From positions 22,538-86,537 of the forward strand of contig CAYSCZ010000007.1 in assembly GCA_964429655.1 (NCBI GenBank): a DNA stretch of 64,000 nt, given 5' to 3'. The notes below the pieces were generated by a model. The model was not told the origin of the DNA. It searched no databases and saw only the letters and a program-made list of their open reading frames with translations. A program made the translations under genes and the position numbers. Numbering within the stretch: the first letter of the stretch is position 1; the number at the start of each line of letters is the position of its first letter. Shown here piece by piece: positions 27,162 to 36,165 of the stretch. Source of the stretch: CAYSCZ01 sp964429655 (lineage in GTDB: Bacteria > Bacteroidota > Bacteroidia > Cytophagales > Cyclobacteriaceae).

Positions 27162-27503
27162 ATGAGAAAATCAGAAATAAAAATACAAGTCAAACTTGAT
27201 GATAACAATATACCTGAAAAAATTTTCTGGGAAGCAGAAGATAATCCAGATGAGGGCATATCGGAAACTAAATGTATAAACCTCGCCATTTGGGATCCAA
27301 AACAAAATAACACTTTAAGAATAGACCTATGGAATAAAGAAATGACCACTGATGAAATGAAGCAGTTTTACCTAGATTGCTTGAGTGGTATGGCTCAGAC
27401 AATTCTCAATGCTACCGGTGATGAATTTATCTCTTCTGAAACGGATCTGCTATGTGAAAAGATATCAGATTACATTGAAGCTGACCAAAAAAAACAATCT
27501 TAA
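27162..27503 (+). CDS. gldC: Gliding motility protein GldC
   Basis: This 113-residue cytoplasmic protein is conserved in gliding Bacteroidota. The segments MRKSEIKIQVKLDDNNIPEK, ISETKCINLAIWDP and MTTDEMKQFYLDCLSGMAQT match GldC. Its biochemical role is not well defined. Together with the T9SS-sorted protease upstream it supports a gliding lifestyle. Its stop codon shares the four bases TTAA with the stop of the convergent minus-strand gene. Confidence 0.92.
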   Translation: MRKSEIKIQVKLDDNNIPEKIFWEAEDNPDEGISETKCINLAIWDPKQNNTLRIDLWNKEMTTDEMKQFYLDCLSGMAQTILNATGDEFISSETDLLCEKISDYIEADQKKQS

Positions 27504-28591
27504 GAAGTTTTTAAATTTTGGAAATAATTCAGGTGTTCAGCCAGATCATTTGATGATTTCTGATTATCAAGCACAGTATTTATAAGATTATCGATGATTT
27601 TCTCTGTCGGATTTTTCATATGCTGTTTTAGGTCCGCGAAATAATTGGGGATAACAGGCTCAACTTTTGGATAGTCCTGCTTTCTTAATAGTAACGCCAG
27701 TTCATATCCAGTGCTTAGTAATTCAACATCAGCATTCTTATCCCCTAAATTTTCGATGTTAATTAGCATCCAGGTCATATCATCTACAATTTGACTTTGA
27801 AACCTTTCATTTTTCCCTAGCAACACAGGTGTGGTTCTTAGAACTTCTTTGACGTTCTTAGCATACGCTTTCCAACTTTCAATAGATATCTGGCCTTTTT
27901 CATGTGCTTCTTTAATCCTGTTTTTTGTCAATCTTAAATGTCTTTTGAGCTCCAGGTCGTAAAGAATTTCAAGCTCCCATCTTTCTTCTTCATCATCATA
28001 ATCAAATGCTGCCTGTAAAGGCAATAAATTGTGATATATGGTTAAATAACTATCAGGGCCGGCAAACTTATCTATTAAAATCTTATAACCATCTTTAAAT
28101 AAATCATAGTGGCCAGATGTATAGAGAATTTTGGTTATATGAAGTATGCCATTAAATTTTTCTTCTTTATTAATCTCATCATGCTTAAGAAAATAATCCA
28201 CATCATATTCTAATAATTCGGCCCAGTTAGCGGCAGTAAATTCATTGGTCATCGAGTCCAGGGTATGGCTAATGTCACCGCCCCGGGCAGCGTAAGCATC
28301 CAGCATTTCTTCAAAAGCTATGGCTTCATGTCCCCTGTCCACTTCTTTGGCCCTCAACCATTCATTTGTTTTTCGCTGGGCGTTATCAGCTAAGCGCATC
28401 ACCCCCATTTCAGGGAAGAAGGTAACTTCAATAAATATCAGTAAGCCAATAGCACAAAAAAATGAAATAAACAATGCCAGTATGATCTTACCCAGCTTCT
28501 TTGAACTGAAAAAAGGCACATTTTTTTCCTCAAGTACAAAGTTTCGTTTTTTCTCTTCTAAGGAAATAGGGGGGTTATTTCTATTGGACAT
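27500..28591 (-). CDS. Single-pass membrane protein, hypothetical
   Basis: This is a 363-residue protein of unknown function. It has a charged cytoplasmic N-terminus (1-30), one transmembrane helix (about 32-56, LGKIILALFISFFCAIGLLI) and a largely helical C-terminal domain. The latter includes a conserved-looking region VDRGHEAIAFEEMLDAYAA near 90-108. It lacks recognisable enzymatic motifs. It is convergent with gldC and lies upstream of the M48 protease gene by 74 bp on the same strand. Confidence 0.75.
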   Translation of the reverse strand: MSNRNNPPISLEEKKRNFVLEEKNVPFFSSKKLGKIILALFISFFCAIGLLIFIEVTFFPEMGVMRLADNAQRKTNEWLRAKEVDRGHEAIAFEEMLDAYAARGGDISHTLDSMTNEFTAANWAELLEYDVDYFLKHDEINKEEKFNGILHITKILYTSGHYDLFKDGYKILIDKFAGPDSYLTIYHNLLPLQAAFDYDDEEERWELEILYDLELKRHLRLTKNRIKEAHEKGQISIESWKAYAKNVKEVLRTTPVLLGKNERFQSQIVDDMTWMLINIENLGDKNADVELLSTGYELALLLRKQDYPKVEPVIPNYFADLKQHMKNPTEKIIDNLINTVLDNQKSSNDLAEHLNYFQNLKTS

Positions 28592-28665
28592 ATTAATGTT
28601 AGTGGTTATAAGCTTTAAATTTAAAAAAAGTTATAATTCTAACTAGCCTTTATTTTATTATCTGG

Positions 28666-29469
28666 TTATCTTTTATAGTAATTCATGGCCTCAGGCATCC
28701 ATTGGTTTAAGTCTGATATTCTGGTACCATGGGATGGGTGTGTGGATAGAAATTCCGGCGGCGCTTCTCCTTTTGATTCTGAAGACATTCTAGTCCAGAA
28801 TTTTGGTGCTTCACGTGGGTCATAACCTGCCATAGCCATAAAAATAATCCCTAAGTGATCCGCCTCTGACTCGTGGGTCCGTGAAAATTTTAATATGCCT
28901 AATGATGTTACTGCGCCGGCACCCTGCATGATTACATCGCCGGTTATAGGGGCTACCCCTCCGGCGCCTAGTGCTATTGAAACCACAGTGAGCCCGCTTT
29001 GGGCAACAATTTGTTGACTAACACGTTCCCTACCATGATTGGCTATAGCGTGGGCAACTTCATGCCCCATCACCACAGCTACACCAATCTCATCCTTGCA
29101 AATCGGTATGATACCCTCATAAAAAGCTACCTTGCCTCCAGGCATAGCCCAGGCGTTAACTGTCTCATCAGCCAGGAGATTGAATTCCCATTTATAACCC
29201 TCAAGTTCATCAGCTCTACCTTTTTCTTCAAAGTATCTTTCAACGGCGCTTTTGATTTTAGCACCGGTATTTTTTACCATTTGTGTCCATTCTTCATTAT
29301 CAGATAATTTACTCTCTTTCAAAACTTTCTCGTATTGCTCTATACTCATGGGTATAAGCTTATCATTGGAAACTAGATTCAACTGTTTTCTTCCGGTAAC
29401 CGCAACCGAACTGCACTGAAGAGAAACTGATATAATTGTTATGAAATATAAGCTATGGAGAATTTTCAT
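28666..29469 (-). CDS. M48-family metallopeptidase, lipoprotein
   Basis: This is a zinc protease of the BepA/LoiP type that in other bacteria degrades misassembled outer-membrane proteins. The 267-residue precursor has a lipobox (SLQCSS, Cys at about 19). The active site MGHEVAHAIANHGRE is at about 134-148 (HExxH), with the third zinc ligand Glu in SEADHLGI (about 205). Short hydrophobic stretches between the motifs are usual for the family. It is divergent from the FAH-family gene across 69 bp. Confidence 0.92.
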   Translation of the reverse strand: MKILHSLYFITIISVSLQCSSVAVTGRKQLNLVSNDKLIPMSIEQYEKVLKESKLSDNEEWTQMVKNTGAKIKSAVERYFEEKGRADELEGYKWEFNLLADETVNAWAMPGGKVAFYEGIIPICKDEIGVAVVMGHEVAHAIANHGRERVSQQIVAQSGLTVVSIALGAGGVAPITGDVIMQGAGAVTSLGILKFSRTHESEADHLGIIFMAMAGYDPREAPKFWTRMSSESKGEAPPEFLSTHPSHGTRISDLNQWMPEAMNYYKR

Positions 29470-29538
29470 TTCTTTAATTTTGATCTGAAAATTAAACAGA
29501 TAGATTGCCTTATTAATTACTCAATACTTTAATTATTT

Positions 29539-30150
29539 ATGAAAATAATATGCGTTGGTAGAAATTATGTAGATCACATAAAAGAACTAAATAACGAATT
29601 TCCATCTGACCCAGTAATATTTACTAAGCTTGATACATCATTGTTACGAAACAATGCGCCTTTTTATTACCCGGAATTCAGCAGTGATATTCATTACGAA
29701 ACAGAAATCTTAGTTAAAATAAGCAAAGAAGGTAAAAATATTGAAGAAAAGTTTGCTCATAAATATTATGATGAGGTTGGCATAGGTATAGACTTCACGG
29801 CAAGGGATATTCAGTTAAAAGCAAAAGAAAAAGGTTTGCCATGGGCACTTGCCAAGGGCTTCGATGGTTCTGCCCCCATCTCGGAATTTAAATCCATAAA
29901 TGATTACCAATCGATAAATAATATAACTTTCAAATTGATTAAGAATGGTGAGCTCGTGCAGGAAGGTAACACCTCTATGATGATTTACAAGGTAGATTTT
30001 CTTATTGCCTATATATCAAACTTCATACATCTTAAAAAAGGGGATATAATTTTTACTGGTACCCCAAAAGGTGTAGGATCAGTTAAAATTGGAGATCATC
30101 TAAAAGCATTTATAGAAAATGAAGAACTTTTGGAGGTTGAAATCAAATAA
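29539..30150 (+). CDS. Fumarylacetoacetate hydrolase family protein
   Basis: This 203-residue FAH-fold enzyme starts MKIICVGRNYVDHIKELN. It has metal ligands in HYETEILVKI (Glu) and FTARDIQLKAKEKGLPWALAK, and the GDIIFTGTPKGVG segment near the C-terminus. Such short family members act as 2-keto-acid hydratases, isomerases or oxaloacetate decarboxylase-like acylpyruvases; the substrate is uncertain. The end overlaps the start of the M23 peptidase gene. Confidence 0.9.
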   Translation: MKIICVGRNYVDHIKELNNEFPSDPVIFTKLDTSLLRNNAPFYYPEFSSDIHYETEILVKISKEGKNIEEKFAHKYYDEVGIGIDFTARDIQLKAKEKGLPWALAKGFDGSAPISEFKSINDYQSINNITFKLIKNGELVQEGNTSMMIYKVDFLIAYISNFIHLKKGDIIFTGTPKGVGSVKIGDHLKAFIENEELLEVEIK

Positions 30151-32014
30151 ATTATTCTATATATTAACTGTCTGTCTATATGCTTTTTTGGGAATTGGTG
30201 TTACTGATGAGCCATATTACCTTTTTCCAGTGTATCCCGGTCAGACTAATTACTTGAGTGGTTCAATGGGTGAATTAAGAGGCGATCACTTTCATGCAGG
30301 AATAGACATAAAAACCAGAGGAAAGGGAGGGGAACCAATATATGCGGCTGCCGATGGATATGTTTATAGGGTAAAAGTAAAAACCAGTGGCTATGGAAAT
30401 GCGATTTACATAAAGCATCCAAACAATACATCTTCTGTATATGCTCACCTGCAGTCATTTATGGAACCGGTAGATCAATATGTTTTAAGCCAGCAATACA
30501 AGAAACAATCATTCTATGTGAACTTATATCCGGGTAAAAATACTTTACCAGTCAAAAAAGGTGATGTAATAGGATTATCCGGCAATACCGGTTATTCTTT
30601 TGGCCCCCATTTACATTTTGAAATAAGAGATGAGAAAGATAGGGTATTGAATCCATTAAGTTTTGGGTTTAAGGAGATTGTAGATAACATACCACCAAAC
30701 GCAAAAAAGATTGCCTTTAAAACACTGGATAATGCCTCTACTATAAATGGAAGATTTGGACGGTATGAGTTGCCCCTAAGGAAAGTAGGGGGTGTTTTTA
30801 AAATAGATCAGAACATAGAATTGAAAGGTAACATTGGCGTGGAGATCTATGCGTTTGATCGTCATAATGGCGTTACAAACCGAAACGGAATCCAGATCAT
30901 TGACGCGATGTTAGATGATGAACTTATATTTCATCAGGAGATAAACAGGTTTAGTTTTTGGCAAACCCGAAATATAATCGTTCACTATAATTATCAAAAT
31001 TACAGAGCTAATGCCGTCAAATTCAATAAGCTATATGTTGATGATGGTAATTTCCTTGATTTTTACACCACTGTGAACAAGGGTATTTTATCGATAAGTG
31101 ATACATTAAGCCACTCCTACCGGGTTGTTTTGAAAGATAGTTACAGCAATGAATCTTCCATTTTTATTGATTTCAACAAGAACAAAAGCTTTAGTGAATT
31201 AAAAACTTATGTTAATCAATCCTACCAATCAAAAGTTATTGATAACACACTGATCTTGGCTACTCCATCATCTGAAGTGCCCGCACACACCTTTGTGTTT
31301 CAGGATTATTATAAATACGAGCTGGAGCCTGCCTACTTAGTAGATGACGAAACCATTTATCTGTGGGACCTCAGGGATGGCTTACCTGATTCTGTAGACT
31401 TATGTGGAGAGATGATATATTTTGATTTTCATGCCACAGTGCCTCCACAAAATGAATTTCACTTTTTCAACAAACACTTTAACATGGAATTTGAAAAACA
31501 CGCCTTGTTTGATACACTGTATCTACATTTCTATAAAAATATTAGCGAAGGAAAAGAAATATTTGCTTTCAATCACGAAGAAATTCCTATCAGGAAGTAT
31601 ATCAGTATAAGTCTTAAACCGGTTCAGGAATACAATATGGAGAAGACACATGTATATGCTTTGCGAGAAAATGGCCGGTTAAGTTATAGAGGTGGTAGTT
31701 GGACAGAAAATGAAATCACATTCAAAACACGTGAATTAGGAAAGTTTACATTGGAAGCTGACACCGTTCCGCCAACTATAAAACCAATTTATGCGAACCG
31801 AAAAGAATTTCAGTTTACAATAAAAGATGAAAAGTCGGGAATAAATGATTTTCGTGCTGAAATCAATGGAGAATGGGTGTTAATGAACTATGATTCTAAA
31901 CGAAACCTCATATATTCCAGGAAATATAATTCAAACATTGACTTTAAAGGCGAGTTTATACTTAGTGTAACAGATAACGCCAATAATGAATCAGTTTATA
32001 AGAAAAAAGTATAA
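30119..32014 (+). CDS. M23-family metallopeptidase, secreted
   Basis: This 631-residue exported protein has an early lysostaphin/LytM domain (about 45-185). Zinc ligands are in HFHAGIDI (His and Asp) and GPHLHFEIRD (HxH). Such enzymes cut peptidoglycan cross-links or regulate amidases. The remaining 440 residues are beta-rich and without a recognised domain. I keep the ATG at 30119, which overlaps the FAH gene by 32 bases. A TTG at 30137 would begin MKSNKLFYILTVCLYAFLG, an equally good signal peptide, so the true start may be there. bcp follows after six bases. Confidence 0.88.
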   Translation: MKNFWRLKSNKLFYILTVCLYAFLGIGVTDEPYYLFPVYPGQTNYLSGSMGELRGDHFHAGIDIKTRGKGGEPIYAAADGYVYRVKVKTSGYGNAIYIKHPNNTSSVYAHLQSFMEPVDQYVLSQQYKKQSFYVNLYPGKNTLPVKKGDVIGLSGNTGYSFGPHLHFEIRDEKDRVLNPLSFGFKEIVDNIPPNAKKIAFKTLDNASTINGRFGRYELPLRKVGGVFKIDQNIELKGNIGVEIYAFDRHNGVTNRNGIQIIDAMLDDELIFHQEINRFSFWQTRNIIVHYNYQNYRANAVKFNKLYVDDGNFLDFYTTVNKGILSISDTLSHSYRVVLKDSYSNESSIFIDFNKNKSFSELKTYVNQSYQSKVIDNTLILATPSSEVPAHTFVFQDYYKYELEPAYLVDDETIYLWDLRDGLPDSVDLCGEMIYFDFHATVPPQNEFHFFNKHFNMEFEKHALFDTLYLHFYKNISEGKEIFAFNHEEIPIRKYISISLKPVQEYNMEKTHVYALRENGRLSYRGGSWTENEITFKTRELGKFTLEADTVPPTIKPIYANRKEFQFTIKDEKSGINDFRAEINGEWVLMNYDSKRNLIYSRKYNSNIDFKGEFILSVTDNANNESVYKKKV

Positions 32015-32020
32015 TTAATC

Positions 32021-32473
32021 ATGGAACTTAACATTGGAGACCAAGCGCCTGATTTCGAAGGTGTCAACGAGAATGGTGAAAAACTAAAACTCTCAGATTT
32101 TAAAGGGAGAAAAGTGGTATTATATTTTTATCCGAAGGATAATACCCCTGGATGTACTGCTCAAGCTTGTAACCTTAGAGATAATTATAATGATTTGAAA
32201 GCTCAGGGTTATGAAGTTATTGGCGTAAGTGGAGATTCGGAATCCTCCCATAAAAAATTTATTGAAAAGCAAAACCTACCCTTTCAGTTATTAGCAGATA
32301 CAGAAAAGGACATCCATAATTTGTATGGTACCTGGGGGGAAAAATCTATGTATGGGAAAAAGTATATGGGAACCATTCGCACAACATTTATAATAAATGA
32401 AGAAGGTAAAATAAAAGACATTATAAAAAAAGTTAAAACCAAAGATCATACTGCTCAAATACTTGTTCAATAA
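32021..32473 (+). CDS. bcp: Thioredoxin-dependent thiol peroxidase (Bcp/PrxQ)
   Basis: This is a 150-residue peroxiredoxin that reduces hydrogen and organic peroxides using thioredoxin. The peroxidatic Cys45 and resolving Cys50 are in NTPGCTAQACNLRD. The five-residue spacing is characteristic of the PrxQ alpha type. LPFQLLADTEKDIHNLYGTW and RTTFIINEEGKI are further family segments. It follows the M23 gene by six bases. Confidence 0.95.
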   Translation: MELNIGDQAPDFEGVNENGEKLKLSDFKGRKVVLYFYPKDNTPGCTAQACNLRDNYNDLKAQGYEVIGVSGDSESSHKKFIEKQNLPFQLLADTEKDIHNLYGTWGEKSMYGKKYMGTIRTTFIINEEGKIKDIIKKVKTKDHTAQILVQ

Positions 32474-32508
32474 AGCCTATTAATACATTAGTTCTGATTC
32501 TAAGTATT

Positions 32509-32516
32509 TAACTTTG
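32509..32516 (+). promoter_or_regulatory. Putative -7 element
   Basis: TAACTTTG matches TAnnTTTG exactly, 28 bases before the ATG of the helical membrane protein gene at 32537. It falls in the 63-bp spacer after bcp and suggests a separate promoter. No convincing -33 motif is present. Confidence 0.33.
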
Positions 32517-32536
32517 GTTATATTTTAAGTTGAAAA

Positions 32537-33187
32537 ATGATGAAAAAAGGAGTTATTTACGGTGCGATCTTTTTTGCCATCACTTTATTAATTACTTATA
32601 ATTATCTAGAAACCTACAATTTTATAGGTGATAAAAAGAAAAGTATAGTTTTTTCTGATTTAGCGGATGGGCCAGATAATTTACTTAGTACCGCTAAAGA
32701 AGGTTATGATCAGGACTATTTTGGTAAAAGTATTTATAGCATCGAAAAGGCTATTAAGCTAATGAAGTATTTTGAAAACGATGCTGATGTTGAAACCATA
32801 CAAGAGATCGAGGAAGCTATTCACGAGCTTCGGATCGTAGAAAGGGAAATCTCTAAAGACAGTGTAAATGAAGAACATTTAAACCATTCTTTTGCTAGAG
32901 CCCTAAACTCCCTGGCCTACACCCATGTAAAAATTCTGGAAAAACTGGCAGAACACGAAGATTATGAAAAAATAAAAACAACGCTTGAATATACCATCGT
33001 ACACTTACATAACGCTATAAAATATTCCAATGGTATAATGCGTAATGATGAGCTGACCCTATTAAGCAAGCTTGAAGAATTTCTTAATTCGGTGAAAGAA
33101 CATCATAAGCTTGACAAGCAGATAATCATGAGTTCTGTTTCAAGTTTGGAACATTTGATTAAGAAGGAAAAGCAAACCTCTTTTTAA
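32537..33187 (+). CDS. Helical protein with N-terminal membrane anchor, hypothetical
   Basis: This is a 216-residue protein of no recognised family. One N-terminal hydrophobic helix (about 5-24, GVIYGAIFFAITLLITYNYL) is followed by an almost entirely helical, charged domain. Segments such as ETIQEIEEAIHELRIVEREI and DYEKIKTTLEYTIVHLHNAI suggest a helical bundle or coiled coils. It is convergent with the lactonase gene, with a single base between the two stops. Confidence 0.7.
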   Translation: MMKKGVIYGAIFFAITLLITYNYLETYNFIGDKKKSIVFSDLADGPDNLLSTAKEGYDQDYFGKSIYSIEKAIKLMKYFENDADVETIQEIEEAIHELRIVEREISKDSVNEEHLNHSFARALNSLAYTHVKILEKLAEHEDYEKIKTTLEYTIVHLHNAIKYSNGIMRNDELTLLSKLEEFLNSVKEHHKLDKQIIMSSVSSLEHLIKKEKQTSF

Positions 33188-33188
33188 T

Positions 33189-34367
33189 TCAATCCATAAA
33201 TTTTAGGCAAACAGGCGTAGGAACTGACAGTTCCTGTATTTTTCTTAAAGACACATTTTCAGTATTGATTTCAAAAGATATAACATTCCTGCTATCCTGA
33301 TTAGCTGCCAATAAATATCGGCCTGACTTGTGAATCACAAAATTCCTCGGGGCTTTTCCTCCTGAATCATAGGCGTTTTCAAATTTTAATTTACCGCTGC
33401 TAGAATTAATAGTGAAAACAGAAATATTGTTATAATCACCTCTATTTGAGGTAAACAACATCCTTCCATTGGGGTGAATATGAATATCTGCACTGGCTGG
33501 AATTTTATCGTTACCCTGCTTTACTGAAGAGATGGTTTGAATTTTTTTAAATGTCGCGTTATTATTTTTTTTAAATGCCTCTATGGTTCCGTTTAATTCA
33601 TTTAAAACATAGAATATTTTATGGTATGCGTGGTATGCTAGGTGTCGCGGGCCAGCACCTTCACTACATTTTATACTGTCCACAAGCTCGAGGGAAAGTT
33701 CATTTTTTTTGATTTTATGTATGAAGACCTTGTCAGCACCGAGGTCGCTCACATATACATTTTCATCCTCAAAGTAGGTCATATGGGCATGCGCTGATTT
33801 CTGACGATCGGTTGGGCCATTTCCTTTATGTTTAATCAATGATGATTCTACTATTTCACCATCGTTATTGAGCATAAATAAACCTGCTGATCCACCATAG
33901 TTTGCTGTCGCTATAAGATTACCCGCTTTATTTAGAGATATATGGCATGGAAAATCTCCTAGTGCAGGATACTCGTCTACTAAACTCAGTGTATTGGTAT
34001 TTTCATATTTTATAAAGTAAATTTTACTGGAACTCTCGTCATCAACTGCTGTCTCGCTTATTGCATATATCCATTTTTTATTTGGGTGAACTTCAAGATA
34101 GGATGGATTAATCAGCCCTTTTAGTGTGTATTCATGTGTAAGCTTCCCGTTAAGTGTATCAAATCTATAGACATAAATACCTTCAGCATTACCATCAACA
34201 TGACCTTCTTTTCTGGTGTATGTCCCCACAAGTAACCGGTCATTATCTGTGTTTTTAAAATATTTGGTTGATCGGGTTTCTTTTGATTGATTGCATGAGA
34301 GGCCAGCTAATAGGCTTGCCATTATTAATGCAAGCAATGCTTTGTGATATAAGAAGGTATTAATCAT
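33189..34367 (-). CDS. Lactonase family protein (seven-bladed propeller), lipoprotein
   Basis: This 392-residue precursor has a lipobox (LLAGLSC, Cys about 25), then the beta-propeller of the YbhE/6-phosphogluconolactonase family. It begins LLVGTYTRKEGHVDGNAEGI. Blade motifs such as PSYLEVHPNKKWIYAISE and GPRHLAYHAYHKIFYVLNEL follow, then the RNFVIHKSGRYLLAANQDS end. Some relatives hydrolyse 6-phosphogluconolactone. Export as a lipoprotein makes a different, extracytoplasmic lactone substrate likely. Confidence 0.88.
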   Translation of the reverse strand: MINTFLYHKALLALIMASLLAGLSCNQSKETRSTKYFKNTDNDRLLVGTYTRKEGHVDGNAEGIYVYRFDTLNGKLTHEYTLKGLINPSYLEVHPNKKWIYAISETAVDDESSSKIYFIKYENTNTLSLVDEYPALGDFPCHISLNKAGNLIATANYGGSAGLFMLNNDGEIVESSLIKHKGNGPTDRQKSAHAHMTYFEDENVYVSDLGADKVFIHKIKKNELSLELVDSIKCSEGAGPRHLAYHAYHKIFYVLNELNGTIEAFKKNNNATFKKIQTISSVKQGNDKIPASADIHIHPNGRMLFTSNRGDYNNISVFTINSSSGKLKFENAYDSGGKAPRNFVIHKSGRYLLAANQDSRNVISFEINTENVSLRKIQELSVPTPVCLKFMD

Positions 34368-34451
34368 ATTGTTGTCTATTATTTTAATTTAGATGTACTG
34401 TAAATTAAATCATTAGAATTATTTAAGACATTTAATTGTTGGCTAGACATC

Positions 34452-35669
34452 ATGAGAAGAAGAAAATTTGTAAACCACGCCTTACTAGCTTCACTCTATG
34501 CATCTTTAGGAATAAAGATAGCTTTTGCTGATAAAATTCCTTCAGGTTATGTTCCCATGGTTCTGCAGGAAGACCCCTATGAAATGTTTGATAAGCATGG
34601 TGAAATGAGGATACTCAATGAGCGACCCTGGAATATGGAGGCACAGGCACATTTACTAAATGACCAAATCACACCTACGGAGAAAATATTTATACGTAAT
34701 AATGGAATTATCCCTGAAGAAACTGATTTCCAAGATTGGAAACTAACCGTTGATGGTGAGTCGGTGAAGAGTAGAGGGTCTTATTCTTTGAAAGATCTTA
34801 TATCAAATTTCAGATCTTACACATACCAATTAACCCTTGAATGTGCAGGCAACGGCAGAAGTGAATTTTATCCGCCTGCCCGTGGGAATCAATGGACTGT
34901 TGGGGCTGTGGGTTGTGCCAAATGGACAGGCGTCAGGCTTAGCGATTTATTGAAAGACGTCGGGATAAAGGATGATGCAGTTTATGTGGCGTATTATGGA
35001 TTGGATAAACACCTTAGTGGTGATCCAAATACAGAACCAATTTCCAGAGGTGTCCCTTTGAAGAAAGCTTTGATGGAGGAGACCCTTCTGGCTTATGAAT
35101 TAAATGGTGAAGCAATCCCTATGATACACGGTTATCCCCTGCGATTAGTATGTGGTGGATGGCCGGCATCTACTTCAGGAAAGTGGCTAAAAAAAATATC
35201 GGTTAGAAATAAAGTTCACGATGGCACTAAGATGGGAGGCAAGTCATACCGCGTTCCTTGTGACCCTGTGCCTCCCGGGGCATCGGTAGCGGATGAAGAT
35301 ATGTGTATCATTGAATCAATGCCTGTAAAGTCATTGATAACCTATCCCAGATCCGGAGCTATTATAAATTCAGGAGAAAGCCTGAAGATCAATGGTCATG
35401 CCTGGGCGGGAGAGCTGGAGGTGATAGCTATGGAATATTCAATTGATTATGGAAGCAGCTGGAAAGCCTGTGCTTTAGAACCACCTGTTAATCGCCTGGC
35501 CTGGCAGCATTGGAAAGCAGAAATTAATTTTCCTATGAAAGGATATTTTGAAGTATGGGCCAGGGCAACCGATATCCGGGGCTATAAGCAAAGCTTGTTG
35601 GTGCCGGGTTGGAATCCTAAAGGATATTTAAATAATGCATGCCATCGCATAGCCGTTAAAGTAGTGTAG
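34452..35669 (+). CDS. Molybdopterin-dependent sulfite oxidase-type oxidoreductase
   Basis: This 405-residue periplasmic enzyme is of the sulfite oxidase/SorA type. A Tat-like signal (RRKFVNHALLASLYASLG) precedes the molybdopterin domain. The molybdenum ligand is Cys131 in LTLECAGNGRSEF. RGNQWTVGAVGCAKWTGVRL and PMIHGYPLRLVCGGWPASTS contribute to the cofactor site. The C-terminal Mo-co dimerisation domain (about 290-405) has EVIAMEYSIDYGSSW and GYFEVWARATDIRG. It is followed six bases later by a small haem c protein. The pair would oxidise sulfite and pass electrons to cytochrome c. Confidence 0.93.
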   Translation: MRRRKFVNHALLASLYASLGIKIAFADKIPSGYVPMVLQEDPYEMFDKHGEMRILNERPWNMEAQAHLLNDQITPTEKIFIRNNGIIPEETDFQDWKLTVDGESVKSRGSYSLKDLISNFRSYTYQLTLECAGNGRSEFYPPARGNQWTVGAVGCAKWTGVRLSDLLKDVGIKDDAVYVAYYGLDKHLSGDPNTEPISRGVPLKKALMEETLLAYELNGEAIPMIHGYPLRLVCGGWPASTSGKWLKKISVRNKVHDGTKMGGKSYRVPCDPVPPGASVADEDMCIIESMPVKSLITYPRSGAIINSGESLKINGHAWAGELEVIAMEYSIDYGSSWKACALEPPVNRLAWQHWKAEINFPMKGYFEVWARATDIRGYKQSLLVPGWNPKGYLNNACHRIAVKVV

Positions 35670-35674
35670 ATTGT

Positions 35675-36061
35675 ATGAAAAGAAACATAGTTACCATAAT
35701 AGCTTCCTTCTTTTTCGCAGTGATTTTTTTTATTTCTGTTGATCATTATGTGTTTCAAAAAAATGATTCGATAGATAATCAAACACAAAAAGCCCGGGCA
35801 TCACTTGTGGATGACAATGGTGTGGGAGTCGTCAAAGCTAATTGCTTAGGATGTCACGCAGAGCATTTGATCATACAAAACAGGGCAAGCAGGGAGGGAT
35901 GGGAATCCACAATAAGATGGATGCAAAAAACTCAAAATCTGTGGAACCTGGGCTCAAATGAAAAAATTATTCTTGATTATCTGACGAAAAATTATGGTTT
36001 AAAGGAACAGGGTCGTAGACCGCAACTTTCCAATATTGAGTGGTATCGTTTAGAAAATTAG
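35675..36061 (+). CDS. Small cytochrome c, sulfite dehydrogenase subunit-like
   Basis: This 128-residue protein has an N-terminal membrane anchor or signal (about 7-24) and one haem c site, CLGCH at 57-61 (Cys57, Cys60, His61). The second half (WESTIRWMQKTQNLWNLG, about 76-93) contains a Met that could be the sixth ligand. The fold looks like the SorB/SoxD-type cytochrome domain. The position directly after the molybdenum enzyme gene makes it the probable electron acceptor. Confidence 0.88.
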   Translation: MKRNIVTIIASFFFAVIFFISVDHYVFQKNDSIDNQTQKARASLVDDNGVGVVKANCLGCHAEHLIIQNRASREGWESTIRWMQKTQNLWNLGSNEKIILDYLTKNYGLKEQGRRPQLSNIEWYRLEN

Positions 36062-36165
36062 CATGGATTTAAATAAGTTCAGCATGATTTAACTACTGAC
36101 TTTTTCCACTTCATAAGATTATTGCTATTTTTAAAGCATTCAATACAATGCCAGATTAATGATGA

